Positions 23,775 through 31,192 of a stretch of DNA of 32,437 bases are shown in pieces. The notes below the pieces were generated by a model that had not been told where the DNA came from, did no database searches, and worked only from the letters and a program-made list of their open reading frames with translations. The stretch lies in contig SPDP01000013.1 in NCBI GenBank assembly GCA_009360345.1, forward strand, positions 1-32,437. The letters are read 5' to 3'. The DNA comes from Alcaligenaceae bacterium SAGV5 (GTDB taxonomy: Bacteria > Pseudomonadota > Gammaproteobacteria > Burkholderiales > Burkholderiaceae_B). Every line of letters starts with the position of its first letter. The first letter of the stretch is position 1. A program made the translations under genes and the position numbers.

Positions 23775-26700
23775 CGGCCGGCTGCCCCGTCAGCTTGCCC
23801 AACTGCTGGATCAGCACGTCCGGCACCCGCACCCGCCAGTCCTCGCTCAGGCGCACCACGCACCTGGCATCGCCCCGGTTGTAGACGATCTCGACCGGCG
23901 TTCCCGGGAAGCCATTCTCGGGGTCGGCCCGATGCGGATTGAGGACTTCGCGCAGGGTGTCCGCGTGCGCATTGCCGTTCAGGCGGATGGACAGCGCCCG
24001 GGCCTTGGCCTCGCGCGCCATCTGCAGGTCGAACAGGTCATCGGCCACGATGCGCATGCCGCCGGAGTATTCGTCGTTGCTGACCTTGCCGGAAATGATC
24101 AGCAACTGGTCTTCGCGCAACCGGCTGCGATGGCGTTCGTACAGCTCGTTGAACACCGAGATCTCCACTTGCGCGCTGCCGTCGTCCAGCACGGCGAACA
24201 CCATCTTCCCGCGCCGCGTCATCTGCGTGCGCACGGCCGACAGGATGCCGGCCATCCATTGCAGGTCGCGGCTGGGCTGCAGGTTGGACAAGGGATTGCG
24301 CACGAACCGGCGGACTTCGGTGCGGTAGGCGTCGAACAGGTGGCCGCTGAAGTAGAACCCCAGCGCGGTTTTTTCCTGGCCCAGGCGCTCGCGTTCATCC
24401 CACGGCTCGACATCGGCCAGATCGCCCGCCAGGTCGGCGTGGTCGTCCCCGCCGAACAGCGACACCTGGCTGGCCGCGCGGGCGGCCTGCTCGGCGGCAT
24501 CCATGGCCGTGCCCAGGGTGGCAAGCACCGCGGCGCGGCTGGACGCGAGCGTATCGAAGGCACCGGCCTTGATCAGCGCCTCGATGGCGCGGCGGTTCAC
24601 CAGGTGGCGGTCGATGCGGCGGCAGAAGTCGAACAGGTCGACGAACGGCCCTTTCTCGGCCCGCGCGCGCAGGATTTCCTCCACCGCGCTCTGCCCGGTG
24701 CCCTTGACGGCGCCCAATCCGTAGCGGATGGTGCGCGGCGGCAACCCGCGCGCCGAGTATTCATCCAGCACCGGCTCGAAGCGGAAATTGGACAGGTTGA
24801 TGTCCGGAGGCAGCACCTTGACCTTGTTGGCCACCGTGTCGGCCCAGAAAATCTGGACCTTGTCGGTGTCGTCCATGTCGGACAACATGGTGGCGGCCAT
24901 GAATTCTGCCGGATGGTGGGCCTTGAGCCACGCGGTCTGGTAGGCGATCAGCGCGTAGGCGGCGGTGTGCGACTTGTTGAAGCCGTATTCCGCGAACTTC
25001 TCCATCAGGTTGAACAGCGTGACCGCGATGTCCGGGTCGTACCCCTTCTTCTCGGCGCCCGACTGGAAGATCTCGCGGTGCTTGGCCATTTCCTCCGGCT
25101 TCTTCTTGCCCATGGCCCGGCGCAGCATGTCGGCGCCGCCCAGCGTGTAGCCGCCGATGATCTGCGAGATCAGCATCACCTGTTCCTGGTAGACGATGAC
25201 CCCGTACGTGCTCTTGAGCACCGCCTCCAGATCCGAGTGGAAGTATTCGGCCTTGGCGCGGCCATGCTTGCGGTTGACGAAGTCGTCCACCATCCCGGAA
25301 CCCAGCGGCCCCGGGCGATACAGCGCCAGCACGGCGATGATGTCTTCGAAGTTGCTGGGGCGCAGCTTCTTGAGCAGTTCCTTCATGCCGCGCGATTCCA
25401 GCTGGAACACGGCGGTGGTGTTGCCGTCGCTCAGCAGCTTGTAGGAATCGAGATCGTCCAGCGGCAGCGCCATGACGTCGAAGTCGCGCATGCCTTCGTT
25501 GAACTCGCGCACGTAGCGCACGGCCCAGTCCAGAATGGTCAGGTTGCGCAGGCCCAGGAAGTCGAACTTCACCAGGCCCACGGCTTCGACATCGTCCTTG
25601 TCGAACTGCGACACCGCGATGTGGCTCTGGCCCGGCTGGCAGTACAACGGGCAGAAATCGGTCAATTTGCCCGGGGCGATCAGCACGCCCCCGGCGTGCA
25701 TGCCGATGTTGCGGGTCAGGCCTTCCAGCGGCTGGGCCAGGTCGATCAGCGCGTGCGCCTCCTCGTCGTTGTCATAGCGTTCCTTGAAGACGGGCTCTTC
25801 GTTGAGCGCGCGCTCCAGGCTCCAGGGATCGGCCGGCGAGTGCGGGATGATCTTGGACAGGCCATCGCAGAACAGGTAGGGCAGGTCCAGCACCCGCCCC
25901 GCGTCGCGGATGACCGCCTTCGCGCCCAGCGTACCGAAGGTGGCGATCTGGCTGACCGCGTCGCGCCCGTACTTCTGCTTGACGTACTCGATGACCTTGT
26001 CGCGGTTGTCCTGGCAGAAGTCGATATCGAAGTCGGGCATGGAGACCCGTTCGGGGTTCAGGAAGCGCTCGAACAGCAAGTCGTAGCGGATCGGATCGAT
26101 ATCGGTGATGCCCAGGCTGAAGGCCACCAGCGAGCCGGCGCCCGAGCCCCGGCCCGGGCCCACGGGCACGCCGTTGTTCTTGCCCCAGTTGATGAAGTCC
26201 TGAACGATCAGGAAGTAGCCGGGGAAGCCCATGTCGATGATGGTCTGGCATTCCTTGTCCAGCCGCTGGTCGTATTCCTCCTGGTGCGCGGCGCGCTCCT
26301 GTTCGTCGGGGAAGAGCTGCGCCATGCGGCGCGCCAGCCCCTCCCTGGACAGTTGCACCAGGTATTCGTCCAGCGTCACGCCCTCGGGCGTGGGGAAATT
26401 GGGCAGCTTGGGGTTGCCCAGCTCCAGCGTCAGGTTGCAACGCGTGGCGATCGCCACCGTATTGGCCAGGGCCGACGGCACGTCGGCGAACCGCTCGGCC
26501 ATTTCCTGCGAGGACAGCAGGTACTGCTCCTCGGTGTAGAGCCGCTGGCGCCGCGGGTTGGCCAGGATCTCGCCTTCGGCGATGCAGACCCGGGCCTCGT
26601 GGGCGCGGAAATCGCCACGTTCGATGAACTGCACCGGATGGGTGGCGACGACCGGCGCGCCGCACTCGGCCGCCAGCCGCATCGCGGCCTGCACGTAGGT

Positions 26701-27246
26701 CTCGTCGCCTTCGCGGCCGGCGCGCTGCAGCTCGATGTAATAGCCCGCGGGAAACACTTTCAGCCAGTGGCGCACGAATGCCAGCGCGGCTTCCTGGTTG
26801 CCCGTTTCCAGCGCCTGGCCCACGTCGCCCTGGCGCCCGCCGGACAGGGCGATCAGCCCCGCGCCGTAGGTATCGAGCCATTCGGGCCGGATCTCGCCGC
26901 GGCCACGGTGCTGGTTGGTCAGGAAGGCCTGCGTCAGCAGTTCGCACAGGTTCAGGTAGCCGGCGCGGTCTCGCACCAGCAACAGCATCCGGTAGGGCTT
27001 GTCGCGGTCGGCATCGTTGGTCACCCAGACGTCGCAGCCGGCGATGGCCTTGATGCCCTTGCCCCGCGCCGCCTTGTAGAACTTGATCAAGCCGAACAGG
27101 TTCGACAGGTCGGTCAGCGCGATCGCCGGCTGCTCCAGCGCGGCGACTTTCTTGATCAGGTCGGAGATGCGGACTATGCCGTCCGACACCGAGAACTCGG
27201 AGTGGACGCGCAAGTGGACGAAGGGGGGGGTAGGCGACTGGGACAT
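23755..27246 (-). CDS. dnaE: DNA polymerase III subunit alpha
   Basis: This 1163-residue replicative polymerase has an N-terminal PHP domain (HLRVHSEFSVSDG from residue 11). The catalytic core has GPGRGSGAGSLV at about 363-374 and PDFDIDF at 404-410, carrying the metal-binding aspartates. Helix-hairpin-helix and OB regions follow, with a short tail ending ADVALEY. Length matches DnaE1. It lacks a Shine-Dalgarno sequence and has TAAAAT exactly six bases before the ATG. The ligase-like gene overlaps or abuts its stop, so replication and LPS genes may share a transcript. Confidence 0.97.
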   Translation of the reverse strand: MSQSPTPPFVHLRVHSEFSVSDGIVRISDLIKKVAALEQPAIALTDLSNLFGLIKFYKAARGKGIKAIAGCDVWVTNDADRDKPYRMLLLVRDRAGYLNLCELLTQAFLTNQHRGRGEIRPEWLDTYGAGLIALSGGRQGDVGQALETGNQEAALAFVRHWLKVFPAGYYIELQRAGREGDETYVQAAMRLAAECGAPVVATHPVQFIERGDFRAHEARVCIAEGEILANPRRQRLYTEEQYLLSSQEMAERFADVPSALANTVAIATRCNLTLELGNPKLPNFPTPEGVTLDEYLVQLSREGLARRMAQLFPDEQERAAHQEEYDQRLDKECQTIIDMGFPGYFLIVQDFINWGKNNGVPVGPGRGSGAGSLVAFSLGITDIDPIRYDLLFERFLNPERVSMPDFDIDFCQDNRDKVIEYVKQKYGRDAVSQIATFGTLGAKAVIRDAGRVLDLPYLFCDGLSKIIPHSPADPWSLERALNEEPVFKERYDNDEEAHALIDLAQPLEGLTRNIGMHAGGVLIAPGKLTDFCPLYCQPGQSHIAVSQFDKDDVEAVGLVKFDFLGLRNLTILDWAVRYVREFNEGMRDFDVMALPLDDLDSYKLLSDGNTTAVFQLESRGMKELLKKLRPSNFEDIIAVLALYRPGPLGSGMVDDFVNRKHGRAKAEYFHSDLEAVLKSTYGVIVYQEQVMLISQIIGGYTLGGADMLRRAMGKKKPEEMAKHREIFQSGAEKKGYDPDIAVTLFNLMEKFAEYGFNKSHTAAYALIAYQTAWLKAHHPAEFMAATMLSDMDDTDKVQIFWADTVANKVKVLPPDINLSNFRFEPVLDEYSARGLPPRTIRYGLGAVKGTGQSAVEEILRARAEKGPFVDLFDFCRRIDRHLVNRRAIEALIKAGAFDTLASSRAAVLATLGTAMDAAEQAARAASQVSLFGGDDHADLAGDLADVEPWDERERLGQEKTALGFYFSGHLFDAYRTEVRRFVRNPLSNLQPSRDLQWMAGILSAVRTQMTRRGKMVFAVLDDGSAQVEISVFNELYERHRSRLREDQLLIISGKVSNDEYSGGMRIVADDLFDLQMAREAKARALSIRLNGNAHADTLREVLNPHRADPENGFPGTPVEIVYNRGDARCVVRLSEDWRVRVPDVLIQQLGKLTGQPADVALEY

Positions 27247-27252
27247 GCCGGC

Positions 27253-27258
27253 ATTTTA
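27253..27258 (-). promoter_or_regulatory. -10-like hexamer six bases before dnaE ATG
   Basis: TAAAAT on the minus strand ends seven bases before the A of the dnaE start codon, so a transcript would begin at the ATG. The -35 region is weak (TGTCCC-like at 18-base spacing). Confidence 0.4.
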
Positions 27259-27314
27259 GCCTTTCGGCGCAGGTCCGGGACACCCCGGGCGCGGGCCTCC
27301 CCCCGCGGGCGGTC

Positions 27315-28280
27315 CTATTCCTTCTCGATGCCGGCGGCCTGGATGACCCGGCTCCATTTTTCCAGTTCGGAGCGGCCGAAGCCGGCCAGTTCCGCGGGGG
27401 TACTGTAGGACATTTCCAGTCCCAGGCCGACCAGGCGTTCGCGCACGGCCGGATCGCGGGTGGTTTTCTCCAGCGCCTGGCTGAGCCGCTCGATCACCGG
27501 CGCGGGCGTGCCCGCCGGCGCGTACAGCGCATACCAGGCCAGCAGCTCGAAACCCGGATACAGCTCGGCGATGGGCGGCACCTCGGGCAGGAGCGGCCAG
27601 GGCCTGGCGGAGCTGATACCCAGCGCGCGGACCTTGCCGGCCTTGACCTGCTGGGTGCCGGTCACGATGTCGGTGAACATGACCGACACGTGGCCGGCCA
27701 TGACGTCGTTCAGCCCCAGCGGAATGCTCTTGTAGGGCACGTGCAGCATCTGGATGCCGGCGGCGGTCGTCAACATCGCGCCCGGCACCAGGGTGCCGGC
27801 GCTGCCCGACGCGTAGGACAGCTTGCCGGGCTGGGCCTTGGCCAGCTTGACGAGATCGGCCAGGCTGTTGACCGGCAACGCGGGGTTGGCGACCAGCAGG
27901 GCCGGCGTGTAGGCCACGCGCCCCACCGGCGCGAAGTCCTTGACGGGGTCGTAGCCCGGTTTCTTCATCAACGCGGGATTGGCGGCCTGGGTCGTCTGCG
28001 TGGTGAAGAACAAGGTATAGCCATCGGCGGCCGCGCGCGCCGCCGCCTGGGCCGCGATGGCGCCCTGCGCGCCGGCGCGGTTCTCGATCACCAGCGGCTG
28101 GCCCAGTTCGCGCGACAGCGCCTCGCCGATGATGCGGGCGGTGGTGTCCACGCCACTGCCCGGGCCGAACGGCACCAGCACGGTCACGGGCCGTTGGGGA
28201 TAGGAGTCGGCCGCGCCGGCGGCGCCGAATGCGGCCAGGGAAACCAGGGCGAACGCGCCCAGGCGGATGCTCTTTGTCAT
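27315..28280 (-). CDS. Bug-family tripartite tricarboxylate transporter substrate-binding protein
   Basis: This 321-residue periplasmic receptor has a signal peptide ending near residue 24 (GAAGAA). Its mature start is SYPQRPVTVLVPFGPGSGVD, followed by ARIIGEALSRELGQPLVIEN, all typical of the Bug/TctC family. The ATG has CGGAGA six bases upstream. It lies 19 bases after the hydrolase stop in the same direction and is most likely the last gene of the tautomerase-hydrolase-Bug unit. No TctA/TctB permease is present, so it must work with one encoded elsewhere. The ligand is presumably the substrate of the linked enzymes. Confidence 0.92.
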   Translation of the reverse strand: MTKSIRLGAFALVSLAAFGAAGAADSYPQRPVTVLVPFGPGSGVDTTARIIGEALSRELGQPLVIENRAGAQGAIAAQAAARAAADGYTLFFTTQTTQAANPALMKKPGYDPVKDFAPVGRVAYTPALLVANPALPVNSLADLVKLAKAQPGKLSYASGSAGTLVPGAMLTTAAGIQMLHVPYKSIPLGLNDVMAGHVSVMFTDIVTGTQQVKAGKVRALGISSARPWPLLPEVPPIAELYPGFELLAWYALYAPAGTPAPVIERLSQALEKTTRDPAVRERLVGLGLEMSYSTPAELAGFGRSELEKWSRVIQAAGIEKE

Positions 28281-28299
28281 GCTGTCTCCGGTTTCTGGT

Positions 28300-29280
28300 T
28301 CAAGAATGCCGCAGGTCGAGCGCGTCGAGCCAATGCAGCACCCGGTCGGCGATGAGGTCGCTGTTGCGGTCCATCATCAGGAAATGGGAATTGCCGCGCA
28401 TGCCGTCGGCGGGCAGGTCCAGCACGCCGACCGGTGCGCCCCGGCCCGCCAGCGCGGCGGCATACGCATCCACCGTGGCGCGGTAGCGGCGCCAGATGGG
28501 GTGATCGGCGATATGGTCGCCCCAGACCAGCAGGTGCGGTTGGGTTCCCGCCTGTCCGGCCCCTGGCGCCCCCGAAGGCTCCAGCGCCACCACGGCGCGC
28601 ACGGCCACCGGCCGTTCCTGGGCCGCCAGCAGCGAAAATCCGCCGCCCTGGCTGTGCCCGATCACGATGCAGGGCCCTACCCGGTCCAGCAGCGCGCGAT
28701 AGGCGGCGCTGGTGATGGCCTCGTGGCCGGCCCAGCGTGGCACCCACTGGCGTGCGAATTGCTCGAACGCGCCGACAGGAAACTGCTGCCCGGGGTGGGC
28801 CCGGCGCCCGGCCGGATCCGTGCGGTAGCCGTCGGCAGGCCCCATCCGGAACATGTCCCAGGCCTCTTCCAGCGAGCGGAACAGCGGCGCATCGCGGTAC
28901 AGCTCCGGATAGCGCGCCCATGACGCGCGGCCGCGTTCCACGGCGTCCGATACGTAGACGTCGTACCCGGCGCTCAGGAAACGCCACAGCCAGCCTGGAC
29001 GCCCATCGGGAGTCGTCTCCCAGTTCGCGCCCGTCATGCCGCCGCCATGCCAGAACAGTACGGGCAGTGCATGCCGGGGCCGCGCCAGCCGGTAGGCCTG
29101 CACATACATCTGGCCGACGACATGATCGCCGTTGGGATCGACCGGCCGGGGCTCGGCCCCCTGGGCCAGGCGCCTGGTCTCCACCGGCAGGCCCCGCAGC
29201 GTATGCACGGCGCCGCCGACATGGAAGCCGTCGATCGCGCGCAGGCAGATCTCGCCGGGGGCGGACTCAGTTGCGGGCAT
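28300..29280 (-). CDS. Alpha/beta hydrolase (esterase-like)
   Basis: This 326-residue protein carries the oxyanion-hole HGGG in LPVLFWHGGGMTGANWET, the nucleophile elbow GHSQGGG, and a late histidine (GNSHFLM). It is a serine esterase/lipase-like enzyme without a signal peptide. The ATG at 29278-29280 (MPATESAPGEICL) was chosen because the upstream open frame overlaps the tautomerase-like gene and is not conserved-looking. It overlaps that gene's 3' end by 14 bases, which suggests coupling. The substrate is unknown; the context suggests an ester or lactone of an organic acid. Confidence 0.85.
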   Translation of the reverse strand: MPATESAPGEICLRAIDGFHVGGAVHTLRGLPVETRRLAQGAEPRPVDPNGDHVVGQMYVQAYRLARPRHALPVLFWHGGGMTGANWETTPDGRPGWLWRFLSAGYDVYVSDAVERGRASWARYPELYRDAPLFRSLEEAWDMFRMGPADGYRTDPAGRRAHPGQQFPVGAFEQFARQWVPRWAGHEAITSAAYRALLDRVGPCIVIGHSQGGGFSLLAAQERPVAVRAVVALEPSGAPGAGQAGTQPHLLVWGDHIADHPIWRRYRATVDAYAAALAGRGAPVGVLDLPADGMRGNSHFLMMDRNSDLIADRVLHWLDALDLRHS

Positions 29281-29593
29281 GGAGAAAATCCTGGTCCTCG
29301 GAAAAACAGCGGATGCGCGGCAAGGCGCCGAAACAGGCATCCAAGGCGCTTTCCATGGCATCCATGAAACGGGCGACAACCGGGGCGCCGCGGCGCTCGT
29401 TGCGCCGGAACCGGACCTCCAGATAGACCGGGCAGCCGCGCGGGACGGCGTGCGCCGCCACCACCAGCAGTTGCACCTGGACGGCCTGCGCCCCCAGCAC
29501 GTCCACGCAGGCGCGCTCGGTGGCGGCGCCCAGCGCGTCCAGCGGCGCGCCGGCCAGCAAGGGGTTGGAAACGAAAGCTTTGATGACGGGCAT
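29267..29593 (-). CDS. Tautomerase/MIF-superfamily-like small protein
   Basis: This 108-residue protein begins MPVIKAFVSNPLL. After Met removal, Pro would be N-terminal, as required for catalysis in the tautomerase superfamily (4-oxalocrotonate tautomerase, CHMI, MIF). An internal VYLEVRFRRNERR resembles the superfamily's second strand. Length fits a fused or MIF-like member and not the 62-residue 4-OT. The family call is moderate because only the N-terminal Pro and overall pattern support it. There is no clear Shine-Dalgarno sequence. In-frame TTG (29608) and GTG (29602) starts exist but would bury the proline. Confidence 0.6.
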   Translation of the reverse strand: MPVIKAFVSNPLLAGAPLDALGAATERACVDVLGAQAVQVQLLVVAAHAVPRGCPVYLEVRFRRNERRGAPVVARFMDAMESALDACFGALPRIRCFSEDQDFLHARN

Positions 29594-29650
29594 GGCGATC
29601 ACTGGCAAGAGGAGCGGCCATGATGCCGGCGCCCGATAATGAAATCCAGT

Positions 29651-29673
29651 GCAAATTATTGCGATATTATTGC
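29651..29673. promoter_or_regulatory. Direct repeats and -10 of lysR in the tautomerase/lysR divergent region
   Basis: ATTATTGC occurs twice, at 29655-29662 and 29666-29673, an 11-base period (one helical turn). GCAA at 29651 and TTGC at 29670 give partial dyad symmetry. A TATTAT hexamer at 29665-29670 is six bases before the lysR ATG. This AT-rich patch in GC-rich surroundings is the probable LysR binding and promoter zone. Confidence 0.5.
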
Positions 29674-29676
29674 TTC

Positions 29677-30591
29677 ATGCGCACCAATTGCGACCTTCCC
29701 GATCTGCAAGCCTTTTGCGCCCTCGTGCGCTGCGGCGGCTTCAACAAGACCGCCGACACACTCGCGCTCTCGCCCTCCGCCTTGAGCCGGCGCATCAGCA
29801 AACTGGAAGAAGCCCTGGGCGGCCGGCTGATCGAACGCACCACGCGCACCATGGTGCTGACGCCGCTGGGCCAGACCTTGCACGAACGCCTGGCGCCGCT
29901 GCTGGACAGCCTGGACGACTGCCTGGCCGGCACGGCGCGCATGGCGCGCGGCGAAGGCGGCCAGTTGACCGTGGCCTGCATCACCACCGTGGCGTATTCC
30001 TTGTTCCCCGCCGCCCTGTCGCGCCTGCGGCAGCGCCATCCGGACGTGCGCGTGGACTTGCGCGACGACACGGGCGCGCGCGTGCGCGACGCCGTGCTGC
30101 GGCGGGAGGCAGAATTCGGCATCACCGTGATGTGGGAGGACGAGCCCGAACTGGCCAGCCAGTTGCTGCGCGACGACCCCTATGTGCTGGCCTGCGCGCC
30201 CAGCCATCCGATGGCGTCGCGCGGCCAGGCCGCCTGGGCCGACCTGGCCGGCCAGCGGGTGCTGGCCCTGCGCCGCAGCAGCGCCAACCGCCAGCAGATC
30301 GACGCCGCGCTGGCCGTGGCGGGCGTGCCCGTGCCCTGGTTCGACGAGGTGGAGCACCTGTCGTCCATGATCGGTTTCCTTGAGCACGGCGGCTGGATGG
30401 CGGTACTGCCCCACCTCGCGCTGGCGGCGGCCACCCGCGTCGCGACCATCCCCCTGAGCGGACCGACCATCGCGCGGCGCATCTGCCTGATCCGGCGGCG
30501 CGACGCGACGTTGAGCCGGCCTGCACAGGCCCTGTGGGACGAACTGGCGCGCAGCATCGCCGCCGCGCCGGCCGAGCCGCCCCTGCGCTGA
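29677..30591 (+). CDS. LysR family transcriptional regulator
   Basis: This 304-residue regulator has an N-terminal HTH (LPDLQAFCALVRCGGFNKTA, then LSPSALSRRISKLEEALGGRL) and a LysR substrate-binding domain from about residue 90. It is divergent from the tautomerase-hydrolase-Bug unit and probably controls it in response to an inducer. I chose the ATG at 29677. An ATG at 29620 has an excellent AGGAG, but would translate the AT-rich regulatory patch into an unusual 19-residue extension. From 29677 the mRNA may be leaderless. It converges with marR, seven bases apart. Confidence 0.9.
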   Translation: MRTNCDLPDLQAFCALVRCGGFNKTADTLALSPSALSRRISKLEEALGGRLIERTTRTMVLTPLGQTLHERLAPLLDSLDDCLAGTARMARGEGGQLTVACITTVAYSLFPAALSRLRQRHPDVRVDLRDDTGARVRDAVLRREAEFGITVMWEDEPELASQLLRDDPYVLACAPSHPMASRGQAAWADLAGQRVLALRRSSANRQQIDAALAVAGVPVPWFDEVEHLSSMIGFLEHGGWMAVLPHLALAAATRVATIPLSGPTIARRICLIRRRDATLSRPAQALWDELARSIAAAPAEPPLR

Positions 30592-30601
30592 CGGGCCGTC
30601 A
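30589..30601. other. Palindrome containing both stop codons of lysR and marR
   Basis: TGACGGGCCGTCA at 30589-30601 is a perfect palindrome around a central G. Its left end is the lysR TGA and its right end, read on the minus strand, is the marR TGA. One more pair (C30588/G30602) extends it. It is too short and lacks a T-run for a standard terminator. Confidence 0.5.
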
Positions 30602-31090
30602 GGCCGCTTCCCCCGCGCCGCCGTCGCGCGCGGCCCGCAGCGACTGCATGAGCTTGTCCAGCAACGCATCGAGCTGGCGCAGTTCCTGTTCGCTGAAATC
30701 GCCGAACATCACCTCTCGCTCGTGCCCGCCGCCGATGCGGTCCGCCTGCTCGCGCACGCGGCGGCCGCGGGCGGTCAGGGTCAGCTCGAACGCCCGCGCA
30801 TCGCGCGTGCTGATGCTGCGTTCGGCCAGGCCCAGCTCGATGAGCCGCGACACGACCTTGGACAACACGGTTTTTTCGATGAAGGTGGCGGCCTGCAAGG
30901 CGGACACGCTGATGCCCGGCGCATCGCCGATCTGGCGCAGCACCCGCAGGTCGCGCACCACCAGCCCGAGTTCCTTGCGATACAGCTCGTTGACCTGCCG
31001 TACCGCCTCGCTCTTGATGAGGTCGAGCTTGTAGGTGAAATAGGTCTCGAGTTTCTTGGTCACGGTGGTCTCGTGCGGGCGGCGGGGCAT
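30599..31090 (-). CDS. MarR family transcriptional regulator
   Basis: This 163-residue winged-helix regulator has SALQAATFIEKTVLSKVVSR as the recognition helix region (about residues 62-81). RSISTRDARAFELTLTARGR forms the wing and following strand, with dimerisation helices at both ends. It is divergent from the M20 hydrolase gene and probably represses it, and possibly itself, through the palindrome at 31141-31155. No Shine-Dalgarno sequence precedes the ATG at 31088-31090, but TACAAT lies exactly six bases upstream. A GTG at about residue 10 is an alternative start. Confidence 0.9.
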   Translation of the reverse strand: MPRRPHETTVTKKLETYFTYKLDLIKSEAVRQVNELYRKELGLVVRDLRVLRQIGDAPGISVSALQAATFIEKTVLSKVVSRLIELGLAERSISTRDARAFELTLTARGRRVREQADRIGGGHEREVMFGDFSEQELRQLDALLDKLMQSLRAARDGGAGEAA

Positions 31091-31096
31091 GGCGGC

Positions 31097-31102
31097 ATTG
31101 TA
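31097..31102 (-). promoter_or_regulatory. -10-like hexamer six bases before marR ATG
   Basis: TACAAT on the minus strand ends seven bases before the A of the marR ATG, so transcription would begin at the start codon. No good -35 is seen; TTTACC lies 19 bases upstream. Confidence 0.4.
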
Positions 31103-31140
31103 TGCCGCGCGCCACCAGCGGGGTAAATACTGAGTGCAAT

Positions 31141-31168
31141 TTTCAATAGTTGAAATAGCATCCTATTT
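31141..31168. promoter_or_regulatory. MarR-type operator between marR and the M20 gene
   Basis: TTTCAA-TAG-TTGAAA (31141-31155) is a perfect 6+3+6 palindrome, the size expected for a MarR dimer site. A second small dyad, AAATAG-CATC-CTATTT (31153-31168), overlaps its right end and covers a -10-like TATTTT (31164-31169). A protein bound here would cover the M20 promoter. Confidence 0.6.
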
Positions 31169-31192
31169 TTTGCTTCAACCGATAGGAACGCA

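Noticed and set aside
27287..27309. GC-rich hairpin CGCGGG/CCCGCG between the Bug gene and dnaE as a terminator
   Set aside because: Only six pairs, no T-run in either direction and located in very GC-rich sequence, so chance pairing is likely.
23620..27408. 1262-codon open frame antisense to dnaE
   Set aside because: Shadow of dnaE: repetitive Val/Gln/His/Leu composition and no recognisable domain, with exact correspondence to the dnaE reading frame.
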